NCBI RefSeq assembly: GCF_017355365.1
Contig: NZ_JADIJR010000006.1
Span: 62,001-126,000, forward strand
Direction: 5' to 3'
Source: Microbacterium sp. SD291
GTDB taxonomy: Bacteria; Actinomycetota; Actinomycetes; Actinomycetales; Microbacteriaceae
DNA length: 64,000 nt
The notes under the pieces were generated by a model. That model made no database searches. It was not told the DNA's origin and worked only from the letters and a program-made list of their open reading frames with translations. The first letter of the stretch is position 1. Each line of letters starts with the position of its first letter. Made by a program: the position numbers and the translations under genes. Shown piece after piece: positions 56,098 to 63,110 of the stretch.

Positions 56098-56099
56098 CG

Positions 56100-57695
56100 T
56101 CAGGCCTCCACCCGAGCGGCGCGTGCCGGCTCCGTCAGGGGACCCGCGGAGTGATCGCCCCTGATCCGCTTCAGCACGATCTCCGCGCTGATGAGGCACA
56201 TCGGCACACCGACTCCCGGGGCGGTGGTGGCACCCGCGTAGTACAGGCCCGACACGCGACGCGATGCGTTCTGCGCCCGGAACATCGCGCTCTGCGTGAG
56301 GATGTGGGCGGGCCCCAGCATCCCTCCGCGCCACGAGTTGTAGTCCTCGAGGAAGTCGGCCGGGCCCGTGGTCTTGCGCACCACGATGCGCTCGCGGAGG
56401 TCATCGATTCCCGCCCAGGTCGCGATCCGGTCGATCGCGGCGTCCGCAGCGCGCTCGATCGCGGCAGAGCCGCCGCCGTCGGAGCCTCCTCCGCCCAGAG
56501 CGGCGTCGGCGGGGATCGGCACGAGCACGAAGAGGTTCTCGTGCCCTTCGGGGGCCACCGTGCTGTCGGTTGCGCTCGGCCGGCAGACGTACGTCGACGC
56601 GGGCGAGGGGATCGACGGCGCGTCGCCGAAGATCGCGTCGAAGTTGGCATCCCAGTCCTCGGTGAAGAACAGGGAGTGGTGCGGCAGCTGCGGCAGTGAA
56701 CCGCGGATGCCGAGCATCACCAGAACGGCCCCGGGACCGCTCGTGCGCCGCTGCCACCACGAGTCGGGATAGGTGCGCAGGCCGGGCGGCAGCAGCGCCG
56801 TCTCGGTGTGGTGAAGATCCGCTCCAGAGACGACGACGTCGGCATCCGCGGTGTGCGCGAGTCCGTCGGCGCCCTGCCACCGGATGCCGGTCGCGGCGGC
56901 AGCGCCGGATGCGACGGTCGTGCGGATGGCCGTCACCTCCGCATCCGTCACGATCCGCACTCCCGCGTCCTCGGCGAGCTCGGCGATCCGCTCGACGACC
57001 CGCCAGAACCCGCCCTGCGGATAGCTCACGCCCTCGTCGAGATCGAGAGCGCTCATCAGGTGGTACATCGCGGGCGCGGTGCGGGGGTCGGTGCCGAGGA
57101 ACACCGCGGGGTATCCGAGCAGCTGACGGATGACCGGATCGCGGAAGCGTCGGGCGGCGAACGACTGCAGCCGTGTGCCGAGCAGCGTCAACATGCGGGG
57201 GAGCGCCTTCAACACCTCTGTAGTCATCAGCGTGCGCCACCGCGTGAAGGGGTTGTAGAGGAAGTACCGCTCGGCCATGACGCGTGCATCGTGCGCCGAA
57301 TCGAGATACGAGGCCAGCGCCCGCGCGGCACCGGGCTCGCGCGATTCGAACAGGCGCGACACCGCTGTGCGTCCGGCGGGCACGGTGACGGACGGCGACG
57401 GACGCCCGTCCGCCGCAGGGGACCGGAAGACGCGGTATCCGGGATCGAGGGGCGTGAGATCCAGCTGCTCCTCGGTCGAGGTGCCCATCATCGCGAAGAA
57501 GTGATCGAAGACCTCGGGCATGAGATACCACGACGGCCCGGAGTCGAACCGGAACCCGTCGCGCTCGACGGTGCCGGCGCGTCCGCCGATCCGGCTGTTC
57601 TTCTCGTAGACCGTCACCTCGTGACCGTCCCGTGCGAGCAGGCCTGCGACGGCGAGGCCGGCCACTCCCGCGCCGACGACGGCGACGCGACTCAC
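56100..57695 (-). CDS. crtI: Phytoene desaturase
   Basis: This 531-residue FAD enzyme converts phytoene to lycopene. It starts VSRVAVVGAGVAGLAVAGLL (dinucleotide-binding motif) followed by EKNSRIGGRAGT, and ends with the CrtI C-terminal signature GLYYAGATTAPGVGVPMCLI. Length is normal. GTG at 57695 overlaps the crtB stop (GTGA), so I reject the longer frame upstream, which would shadow crtB. Confidence 0.95.
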   Translation of the reverse strand: MSRVAVVGAGVAGLAVAGLLARDGHEVTVYEKNSRIGGRAGTVERDGFRFDSGPSWYLMPEVFDHFFAMMGTSTEEQLDLTPLDPGYRVFRSPAADGRPSPSVTVPAGRTAVSRLFESREPGAARALASYLDSAHDARVMAERYFLYNPFTRWRTLMTTEVLKALPRMLTLLGTRLQSFAARRFRDPVIRQLLGYPAVFLGTDPRTAPAMYHLMSALDLDEGVSYPQGGFWRVVERIAELAEDAGVRIVTDAEVTAIRTTVASGAAAATGIRWQGADGLAHTADADVVVSGADLHHTETALLPPGLRTYPDSWWQRRTSGPGAVLVMLGIRGSLPQLPHHSLFFTEDWDANFDAIFGDAPSIPSPASTYVCRPSATDSTVAPEGHENLFVLVPIPADAALGGGGSDGGGSAAIERAADAAIDRIATWAGIDDLRERIVVRKTTGPADFLEDYNSWRGGMLGPAHILTQSAMFRAQNASRRVSGLYYAGATTAPGVGVPMCLISAEIVLKRIRGDHSAGPLTEPARAARVEA

Positions 57696-58597
57696 CGGCT
57701 CCGCTCCATCGTCGTGACGAGCACCGACCGCGCGGCCAGCAGCGCCTTCACGGGGTCGGGCACGCGCACCCTGCGCTCGTACAGGGTCGCGACCGGGGTC
57801 TTCGCGACACGCCGTGTCAGAGCGGAGAACAGCGCATGGGCGCTGCGCACGGCGGCGCGGGCGTCCTTGGGCAGGAGGGGGATCGACAGAGCCGCGTCGT
57901 CGAGCTGAGCGGTGATGGTGCGGACCCAACCGTCGCGGTCGGCGTCGGTGAGACGGCCGCGCTCGCCGAGATAGCCGCGCTGCAGTCGCTCGGTGTCATC
58001 GGCGAGGTCGCGCAGGAAGTTGACGTTCTGGAAGGCTGCGCCCAGCCGGCGGGCTCCGTGCGTGAGGATCTCCTGCTCGCGCGTCGCGCGTCTCTCGGCG
58101 CGGAGGAAGACGCGCAGGCACATGAGTCCCACCACCTCGGCCGATCCGTGCACGTAGTCCTCGTGCGCCTCGGCGTCGTACTCGGTGAAGCCCGCGACGC
58201 TCGCGATGTCGGCGGCCATCGAGTCGAAGAAGGGCTGCGTGAGGTCTTCGCCGATCCCGCATTCCCTGGCCGTGCGAGCGAAGGCGTGCAGCACGAGATC
58301 GGAGCTGTAGCCGATCCGCATCGCCCGGTGCGTCTGCGCCGCGTACGACACGAGCGCGCTGGTCTGGGCGGACTCGTCGAGTCCCGCCTGCGCGGCGACG
58401 CCGTCGACGATCTCGTCGGCGATGCGCACCATCGCATAGATGTTGCGGACATGCTGGCGGTGCCGCGCGCCGAGCAGTCGAGTCGCGAGTCCGAAGGACG
58501 TGGAGTAGCTGCGGATGACCTCGGTGGATGCGGTGTCGGCGGCACGGCTGAACCGTCCCAGACTCTCGCCGGGGGCGTCGTGCGGTCCTGGCGTCAT
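57692..58597 (-). CDS. crtB: Phytoene synthase
   Basis: This 301-residue enzyme condenses two geranylgeranyl diphosphates to phytoene. It has the Asp-rich motif region IYAMVRIADEIVDGVA, the second motif in NVNFLRDLADDTERLQRGYL, and the usual SYSTSFGLATRLLG near the N-terminus. ATG at 58597 overlaps the crtE stop (ATGA). Squalene-synthase relatives share the fold, but operon context fixes the role. Confidence 0.95.
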   Translation of the reverse strand: MTPGPHDAPGESLGRFSRAADTASTEVIRSYSTSFGLATRLLGARHRQHVRNIYAMVRIADEIVDGVAAQAGLDESAQTSALVSYAAQTHRAMRIGYSSDLVLHAFARTARECGIGEDLTQPFFDSMAADIASVAGFTEYDAEAHEDYVHGSAEVVGLMCLRVFLRAERRATREQEILTHGARRLGAAFQNVNFLRDLADDTERLQRGYLGERGRLTDADRDGWVRTITAQLDDAALSIPLLPKDARAAVRSAHALFSALTRRVAKTPVATLYERRVRVPDPVKALLAARSVLVTTMERSR

Positions 58598-59676
58598 GCG
58601 CGGCGTCCCTCGAGGCGGGAGGCGGACACGAGGACAGCCCGCGCCGCATTCGCGCTGATCTCCCCGGTCGCCTCCGCCTCGGCCATCAGCGCGCGGACCG
58701 CGTCGAGCTGATCGTCGATGAGGCCCGTGACGAATCGCTCGGCGCCGCACTCGCGGAGCAGGTCGCGCATGCCGATGGTATCCTGCAGGCTCAGCGCTGC
58801 CGAGCCGAAGCGCGGCGCGATGCGCGACCAGGTGCTCGTCGTCCTGGCGAAGGCGATGATCGCCGTCTCCTTGCCCTCGCGCAGGTCCGAGAACGCGTCC
58901 TTGCCGTGCGTGCGGTGGTCTCCGAACGCGCAGAGCACGTCGTCCTGCAGCTGGTAGGCGAGGCCGAGGTGCCGACCGGCCCGGCGCAGGGCCTCGTCGG
59001 CAGCCGGTGATGCGCCGGCGAGGAGCGCGGCGACGCGAAGGGGCAGGGTGAACGAGTAGGCCGCCGTCTTGTTGGCGCTCATGCTGAGGACGGTGCTCAG
59101 ATCGGACCCGAGCATGCCGAGGCTCAGCGCGACGTCCGTGTGCTCGCCCGCGACGGTCTCGCGGATCGCCTCATCGACGAGATCGAGCAGAGCCGATCGG
59201 GTGCCGGAGGGAAGATCCGCGCGCGAGAATCCCATCAGTGCTGCGGAGAGGAGCAGATCGCCCATGAGGATCGCGCTCGAGCGCGCCCAGTGGAGCCGGG
59301 CTTCGTCGTCGCCGGTGCCGCCGCGCGCGGCGAGCTCTCCGATCAGGTTCGGCCGGCCGCGCCTGGTCAGATCGCCGTCGATCACGTCGTCGTGCAGGAG
59401 GAAGGCGTAGTGCAGGAGCTCGATGCAGGTCGCGATCTCCACTGCGGCATGAGGAGGGTGCTCCGCGTCGGCATCCGGCGTGAGCGCGTGATGGACGTCG
59501 AGCAGCAGACACGGCCGGATCAGCTTGCCGCCGAGCGCATGGTCGGCTGCGGTCCGCCACAGCGACGCGAACTCCGCGCCGTAGGCCTCGGCCGCCTCGG
59601 TGTGCTGGGAGAACCTGTCGCGCAGCGCATCCTCGACGCGTGCGCGCGTGTCCTCGCGGATGGCTGTCGCCTTCAT
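58594..59676 (-). CDS. crtE: Geranylgeranyl diphosphate synthase
   Basis: This 360-residue polyprenyl synthase carries the first Asp-rich motif in LHDDVIDGDLTRRGRPN (DDxxD type), the substrate-chain region AILMGDLLLSAALMGFSRA, and the second motif in YQLQDDVLCAFGD. It makes the C20 precursor of phytoene. It lies between idi (2 bp) and crtB (overlap). The ATG at 59676 gives a normal length. Confidence 0.94.
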   Translation of the reverse strand: MKATAIREDTRARVEDALRDRFSQHTEAAEAYGAEFASLWRTAADHALGGKLIRPCLLLDVHHALTPDADAEHPPHAAVEIATCIELLHYAFLLHDDVIDGDLTRRGRPNLIGELAARGGTGDDEARLHWARSSAILMGDLLLSAALMGFSRADLPSGTRSALLDLVDEAIRETVAGEHTDVALSLGMLGSDLSTVLSMSANKTAAYSFTLPLRVAALLAGASPAADEALRRAGRHLGLAYQLQDDVLCAFGDHRTHGKDAFSDLREGKETAIIAFARTTSTWSRIAPRFGSAALSLQDTIGMRDLLRECGAERFVTGLIDDQLDAVRALMAEAEATGEISANAARAVLVSASRLEGRRA

Positions 59677-59678
59677 CC

Positions 59679-60200
59679 TCAGAAGCCGCCCAGGTCGCGC
59701 AGCAGTGGCAGCTGCTCTCTGAACCACGGGCTGAACGCGAAGGGAGCCAGCGAGGCCGCCTCCGACAGATCGCCGGGGTCGGCCCACACCCACTCGGCGA
59801 CCTCCTCGGCGCTGGGCGCGAGGTCGCCGTCGATCACCGCGATGTGCACGGGGCAGTGCTCGTTCTCGACGATCCCGCTCGCATCGACCGCCCGGTAGCG
59901 ATAGTCCGGTATCAGCATGGTGAGACCGGTGAGCCCGATTCCGAGCTCCTCGCGAGCCCGCCGGCGCACGGCATCCGCCATCTCCTCGCCGGGTCGGGGA
60001 TGGCCGCAGAAGCTGTTGGTCCACACTCCGGGCCAGGTGCGCTTCGCGAGCGAGCGACGGGTGACGAGCATCCTGCCCCCGGCGTCGAAGACGTGGCAGG
60101 AGAACGCGAGATGCAGCGGTGTCTCGGTGGTGTGGACCTGATCCTTCGGCATCGTGCCGATGGGCGTGCCGTCAACGGCGAGGAGGGTCACGTCGTCCAC
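59679..60200 (-). CDS. idi: Isopentenyl-diphosphate delta-isomerase, type I
   Basis: This 173-residue Nudix-fold enzyme interconverts IPP and DMAPP. Catalytic Cys is in TNSFCGHPRPGEE, and the Nudix-like DAVRRRAREELGI and NEHCPVHIAV with the catalytic Glu region are present. GTG at 60200 is the start; the ribosome site is weak. It is first in the carotenoid operon and divergent from the MarR regulator, so DMAPP supply is co-regulated with carotenoid synthesis. Confidence 0.94.
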   Translation of the reverse strand: MDDVTLLAVDGTPIGTMPKDQVHTTETPLHLAFSCHVFDAGGRMLVTRRSLAKRTWPGVWTNSFCGHPRPGEEMADAVRRRAREELGIGLTGLTMLIPDYRYRAVDASGIVENEHCPVHIAVIDGDLAPSAEEVAEWVWADPGDLSEAASLAPFAFSPWFREQLPLLRDLGGF

Positions 60201-60275
60201 CGGTTGCTCCGTCCATTTTGCTAGCTTGGCTAATAGTCAACTTATCATGAAGTATTTGATGTGTAGCATGATGCC
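60201..60275. promoter_or_regulatory. AT-rich divergent promoter region idi / crtR
   Basis: This 75-bp gap is strikingly AT-rich. TAGCAT (60264-60269) lies 6 nt before the crtR ATG. On the minus strand TTGACT (60239-60234) is a -35 candidate for idi. TCAA (60237-60240) and TTGA (60256-60259), with partial symmetry between them, form a possible operator for the MarR protein. Confidence 0.5.
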
Positions 60276-60935
60276 ATGGACATCGGATCGGACGCCACCC
60301 CCTTGCCGGGCGGCGCGAGCGATCCGGGCGAGCGCCGGTCTCCTGACGGGCTCACGCACGCCGCGATCTACGATGTCGATGCGAGCGATCCGCGGAGCAC
60401 GCTGATCGACCGGAGCGGCGTGCCGCCGGAGGAGCTGCGCCAGATCGCCCGCCTCATGGGCGCGCTCGGCGACCTGCGCGACGCCGAGCAGCGGCTGTCC
60501 CAGGCATCGCGTCGCTACATGCGGCTGAACGAGACCGACATGCGCGCACTGCACTATCTGATCGTGTGCGCGAATCGCGGTGTGATCGCGACCCCGTCAG
60601 GCATCGCGGGGCATCTGAGCATCTCGACCGCATCCACCACGAAGCTGCTGGACAGGCTGGAGCGGGGCGGGCACATCCTTCGGGCGCCGCACCCCACCGA
60701 CCGGCGGGCCCTCGCGATCACGATCACGCAGACGACGCGTCATGCCGCGATGGAGACGGTGGGGCGGCAGCAGGCGAAGCGCTTCTACTCGGCTGCGCGG
60801 CTGAGTGCGCAGGAGCGCGACGTCGTCATCCGCTTCCTCACCGACATGACTCAGGAGATCTCCCTCACGGACGAGTCCTGGGCGCAGGAGGGAGCGACGG
60901 CTCCGGATCGACCCGGAGCCCCCGCGATTCAGTGA
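60276..60935 (+). CDS. crtR: MarR-family regulator of the carotenoid operon, CrtR-like
   Basis: This 219-residue protein has a MarR winged-helix: SRRYMRLNETDMRALHYLIV, GIAGHLSISTASTTKLLDRL and the wing PHPTDRRALAITIT. An N-terminal extension of about 60 residues precedes it. In C. glutamicum the MarR regulator CrtR, encoded divergently from crt genes, represses them and is relieved by geranylgeranyl diphosphate. Position and family match here. The ATG follows TAGCAT by 6 nt. Its end overlaps the convergent lsr2 gene by 7 bp. Confidence 0.88.
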   Translation: MDIGSDATPLPGGASDPGERRSPDGLTHAAIYDVDASDPRSTLIDRSGVPPEELRQIARLMGALGDLRDAEQRLSQASRRYMRLNETDMRALHYLIVCANRGVIATPSGIAGHLSISTASTTKLLDRLERGGHILRAPHPTDRRALAITITQTTRHAAMETVGRQQAKRFYSAARLSAQERDVVIRFLTDMTQEISLTDESWAQEGATAPDRPGAPAIQ

Positions 60936-61273
60936 GCCGCGTTGTACGCCTCGACGACAGGGGCAGGAATGCGTCCGCGTTCGGACAGCGAATACCCGTT
61001 GTCGTTCGCCCATGCCCGGATGGCCGCCACCTCGGGATTGCGGCCAGGGCGCTTGCGAGGCGAGGCGACGCGCGGGGCATTCGAGGTCCCGGCGCGGCGT
61101 CCGGCTGAGATGTACGGCTCGAATGCCTTTCGCAATTCCTCTGCGTGCGACGCATTCAGGTCGATCTCATAAGAGGCGCCATTCAGCGAGAAATGCACAG
61201 TCTCGCCTTCACCGACTTCGAGGACGCTGCCATCGATATCGTCGACCAGCTGATGCACAATTCTTCTCGCCAT
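60929..61273 (-). CDS. lsr2: Lsr2 nucleoid-associated protein
   Basis: This 114-residue protein starts MARRIVHQLVDDIDGSVLEV (dimerisation beta-hairpin) and ends with the DNA-binding domain RAWANDNGYSLSERGRIPAP, whose RGR is an AT-hook-like minor-groove contact. Lsr2 silences AT-rich and horizontally acquired DNA in actinobacteria, functionally like H-NS. It has its own promoter (61281-61309), and its 3' end overlaps crtR by 7 bp. Confidence 0.95.
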   Translation of the reverse strand: MARRIVHQLVDDIDGSVLEVGEGETVHFSLNGASYEIDLNASHAEELRKAFEPYISAGRRAGTSNAPRVASPRKRPGRNPEVAAIRAWANDNGYSLSERGRIPAPVVEAYNAAH

Positions 61274-61280
61274 GGAAATG

Positions 61281-61309
61281 ACGATACCGTCGTGCGGGAA
61301 TTGCGACAA
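61281..61309 (-). promoter_or_regulatory. lsr2 promoter (leaderless type)
   Basis: On the minus strand TTGTCG (61309-61304), 17 bp, TATCGT (61286-61281), then 7 nt to the ATG at 61273. Confidence 0.7.
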
Positions 61310-61315
61310 GTGCGC

Positions 61316-61642
61316 TCATTCGTGACCGGGGCCGATCAGCTTGAGCCCCACTATGCACCCGACCAGGCCCATCAGCAGCAGGATTCGCAGCCAGGAGATC
61401 TCGGTGTCGCCGGTGATCATCGCCCAGATGACGGTGAGCGTCGCGCCGATCCCGACCCACACCGCGTAGGCGGTGCCCGTGGCGATGTCGCGCATTGCGA
61501 AGGCGAGGCCCAGCATGGACAGGATCAGGCCGACGCCGAAGATGACGCTGGGCCACAGCCTGGTCAGCCCTTCGGACTTGCCGAGCGCTGTCGCCCAGAC
61601 GGCCTCGAGCACTCCGGAGATGATCAGTACGATCCACGACAT
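61316..61642 (-). CDS. sugE: SMR-family guanidinium exporter, SugE/Gdx
   Basis: This 108-residue protein has four membrane helices. The essential glutamate is at position 13 in MSWIVLIISGVLEAVWATAL, followed by KSEGLTRLWPS, the SugE-type loop, and GTAYAVWVGIGA. SugE/Gdx proteins export guanidinium rather than quaternary drugs. A guanidine-III riboswitch directly upstream supports this over the Qac label. GAGAGG lies 6 nt before the ATG, inside the riboswitch's downstream edge. Confidence 0.95.
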   Translation of the reverse strand: MSWIVLIISGVLEAVWATALGKSEGLTRLWPSVIFGVGLILSMLGLAFAMRDIATGTAYAVWVGIGATLTVIWAMITGDTEISWLRILLLMGLVGCIVGLKLIGPGHE

Positions 61643-61653
61643 GACGGTCCTCT

Positions 61654-61698
61654 CGGACCAGTCTTTGCGCTCACCGGGTACTGGTCTGCCTCGTCCGG
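61654..61698 (-). promoter_or_regulatory. Guanidine-III riboswitch (ykkC-III) before sugE
   Basis: On the minus strand: CCGGACGAGG (61698-61689), then GACCAGT (stem arm), TACCCGG (61680-61674, its CCGG pairing back to the first CCGG as a pseudoknot), GTGAGCGCAAAG, and ACTGGTC closing the stem (61662-61656). CCGGACGAGG and TACCCGG are the family hallmarks. The ribosome site GAGAGG follows at once, so translational control is likely. Confidence 0.88.
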
Positions 61699-61793
61699 AG
61701 CCGGGGTTCGCCGACCGCTCTCCATGCTAGCGAACGGGCATCGGCGCCGGCTGGGCAGCGGCAGGGCATCGCTGCGCAGCCGCTCTGCACGGC

Positions 61794-62651
61794 TCAGGGA
61801 AGGAGACCCGACCTTCGCGCCTTCGCGACCGCGGAATGACGCGTGGAGGCGTCGAGCTTCGACATGGCGGTGCCGAGATAGGCCTTCACGGTGCCCTCCC
61901 GCAGGCCGAGCTGGCCGGCGATCTCGGCATTGGTCGCGCCGAGCGCGGCGCACGCGAGCACGTCGGTCTCGCGGCGGGAGAGGTGCACGGTCGGCACCGG
62001 ACCGGTGGCCGGCGACACCGTCTCGCCTGCGAGCGTGACCAGGCGGCTCTCCACCTGGGCGATGCGAGCGCGCAGCTCCGCGTCCTCGACGGACGCCGCG
62101 ATGCTGCGCAGTTCGGCGAAGCTCTCGCGAAGCTCCTCGAGCTGCTGCGGCGCGACGGCATCCTGCGCCGGTGATGCGGAGCGCAGGCGCCGGGCGACCT
62201 CGTCGCGGATGCGGAGCTCGTCGGCGACTGACTGGGCGACCTGCATCGCCGGTGCCGTCGTGACGCCGCCGACCGGTGCCTCCTCCCACGCTCCCGCGTA
62301 CAGCACGCCGCGGGGGCGGCCGCTCACGACGATCGGAAGCGCGAGCAGCGTGCGCAGGCCCTCGCCGAGAACGAAGACGTCGTAGTCGTGCGTGATCTGC
62401 TGCGACGACCCGTAGTCGCTGGTCATCCGCGGGCGCAGCTCCATCATCGCCCTGCCGCCGAGCCCGCGCTCCGGTCGCACGCGGAGTCCGTCCAGGCTGT
62501 GGGTGCGGTTGCCGACGATGCTGGTGACGCTGACGACGCCCTGCTCGATGAGGCCGCCGAAGGCCACAGGGAAGCGGGTGCGTGTCGCGAGCTCGCGCAC
62601 CGCGCGCGCGACCAGCTCGGTCTCGGATTCCATGCCGGCCGGTGTGCTCAC
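61794..62651 (-). CDS. GAF-LuxR transcriptional regulator, RamA-like
   Basis: This 285-residue protein has an N-terminal GAF-like domain (residues about 10-140), a coiled-coil-like stretch (QLEELRESFAELRSIAASVE), and a C-terminal LuxR HTH (HLSRRETDVLACAALGATNA then LREGTVKAYLGTAMSKLDAS). Corynebacterial RamA, the acetate-metabolism activator, has the same size and layout. It is divergent from DUF485-actP acetate uptake genes, which supports the analogy. GTG at 62651 is the start. A CGGGGGT stretch in the gap resembles a RamA site. Confidence 0.8.
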   Translation of the reverse strand: MSTPAGMESETELVARAVRELATRTRFPVAFGGLIEQGVVSVTSIVGNRTHSLDGLRVRPERGLGGRAMMELRPRMTSDYGSSQQITHDYDVFVLGEGLRTLLALPIVVSGRPRGVLYAGAWEEAPVGGVTTAPAMQVAQSVADELRIRDEVARRLRSASPAQDAVAPQQLEELRESFAELRSIAASVEDAELRARIAQVESRLVTLAGETVSPATGPVPTVHLSRRETDVLACAALGATNAEIAGQLGLREGTVKAYLGTAMSKLDASTRHSAVAKARRSGLLP

Positions 62652-62738
62652 GGAATACCTACTTTCGGGGGTGACGGCGTGGTTCCCCGTTTCGTAGCGT
62701 CGACGTTACCACTCGCCCGGCAATCCCGGAGCGAGCCG

Positions 62739-62744
62739 TAGAAT
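62739..62744 (+). promoter_or_regulatory. -10 element of the DUF485-actP operon
   Basis: TAGAAT, followed by GGAGG (62754-62758) and the ATG at 62763. No -35 match is evident, which fits an activator-dependent promoter. Confidence 0.5.
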
Positions 62745-62762
62745 ATGTGGCAAGGAGGCCCC

Positions 62763-63110
62763 ATGAGCGACCAGAACACCGTCGGTACGACCGCGATCGA
62801 TTACATCGCCGTCGAGGAGTCAGCTCGATTCCGCAGTCTCAAACGCACGCAGCGGTCATTCATCTTCCCGCTCGCGGCATTCTTCCTGATCTGGTATTTC
62901 GTCTACGTCCTTCTCGCGGCATTCGCCACGGATTTCATGTCGCAGCGCGTGTGGGGAGATATCACCGTCGGCCTGCTGCTGGGCCTCGGGCAATTCGTCA
63001 CCACGTTCGCTATCACGATGGGATATGTGGCTTTTGCGAATCGCAAGCTCGATCCGATCGCGACAGAGATCCGTGAAGAACTCGAGAAGGCGCAGGGTGG
63101 CCACGCATGA
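62763..63110 (+). CDS. DUF485 membrane protein (YjcH-like)
   Basis: This 115-residue protein has two membrane helices (residues about 36-55 and 68-92) with a short N-terminal polar part (DYIAVEESARFRSLKRTQRS), the DUF485 signature. It is almost always encoded before actP and overlaps it here by 4 bp (ATGA). Its role in acetate transport is not established. AAGGAGG precedes the ATG at a good distance; the longer frame from 62745 would lack such a site. Confidence 0.9.
   Translation: MSDQNTVGTTAIDYIAVEESARFRSLKRTQRSFIFPLAAFFLIWYFVYVLLAAFATDFMSQRVWGDITVGLLLGLGQFVTTFAITMGYVAFANRKLDPIATEIREELEKAQGGHA

Noticed and set aside
61643..61733. Guanidine-I (ykkC) riboswitch, suggested by CTGGTCCGAGAG
   Set aside because: The other conserved guanidine-I blocks are missing, and CCGGACGAGG plus TACCCGG fit guanidine-III better.
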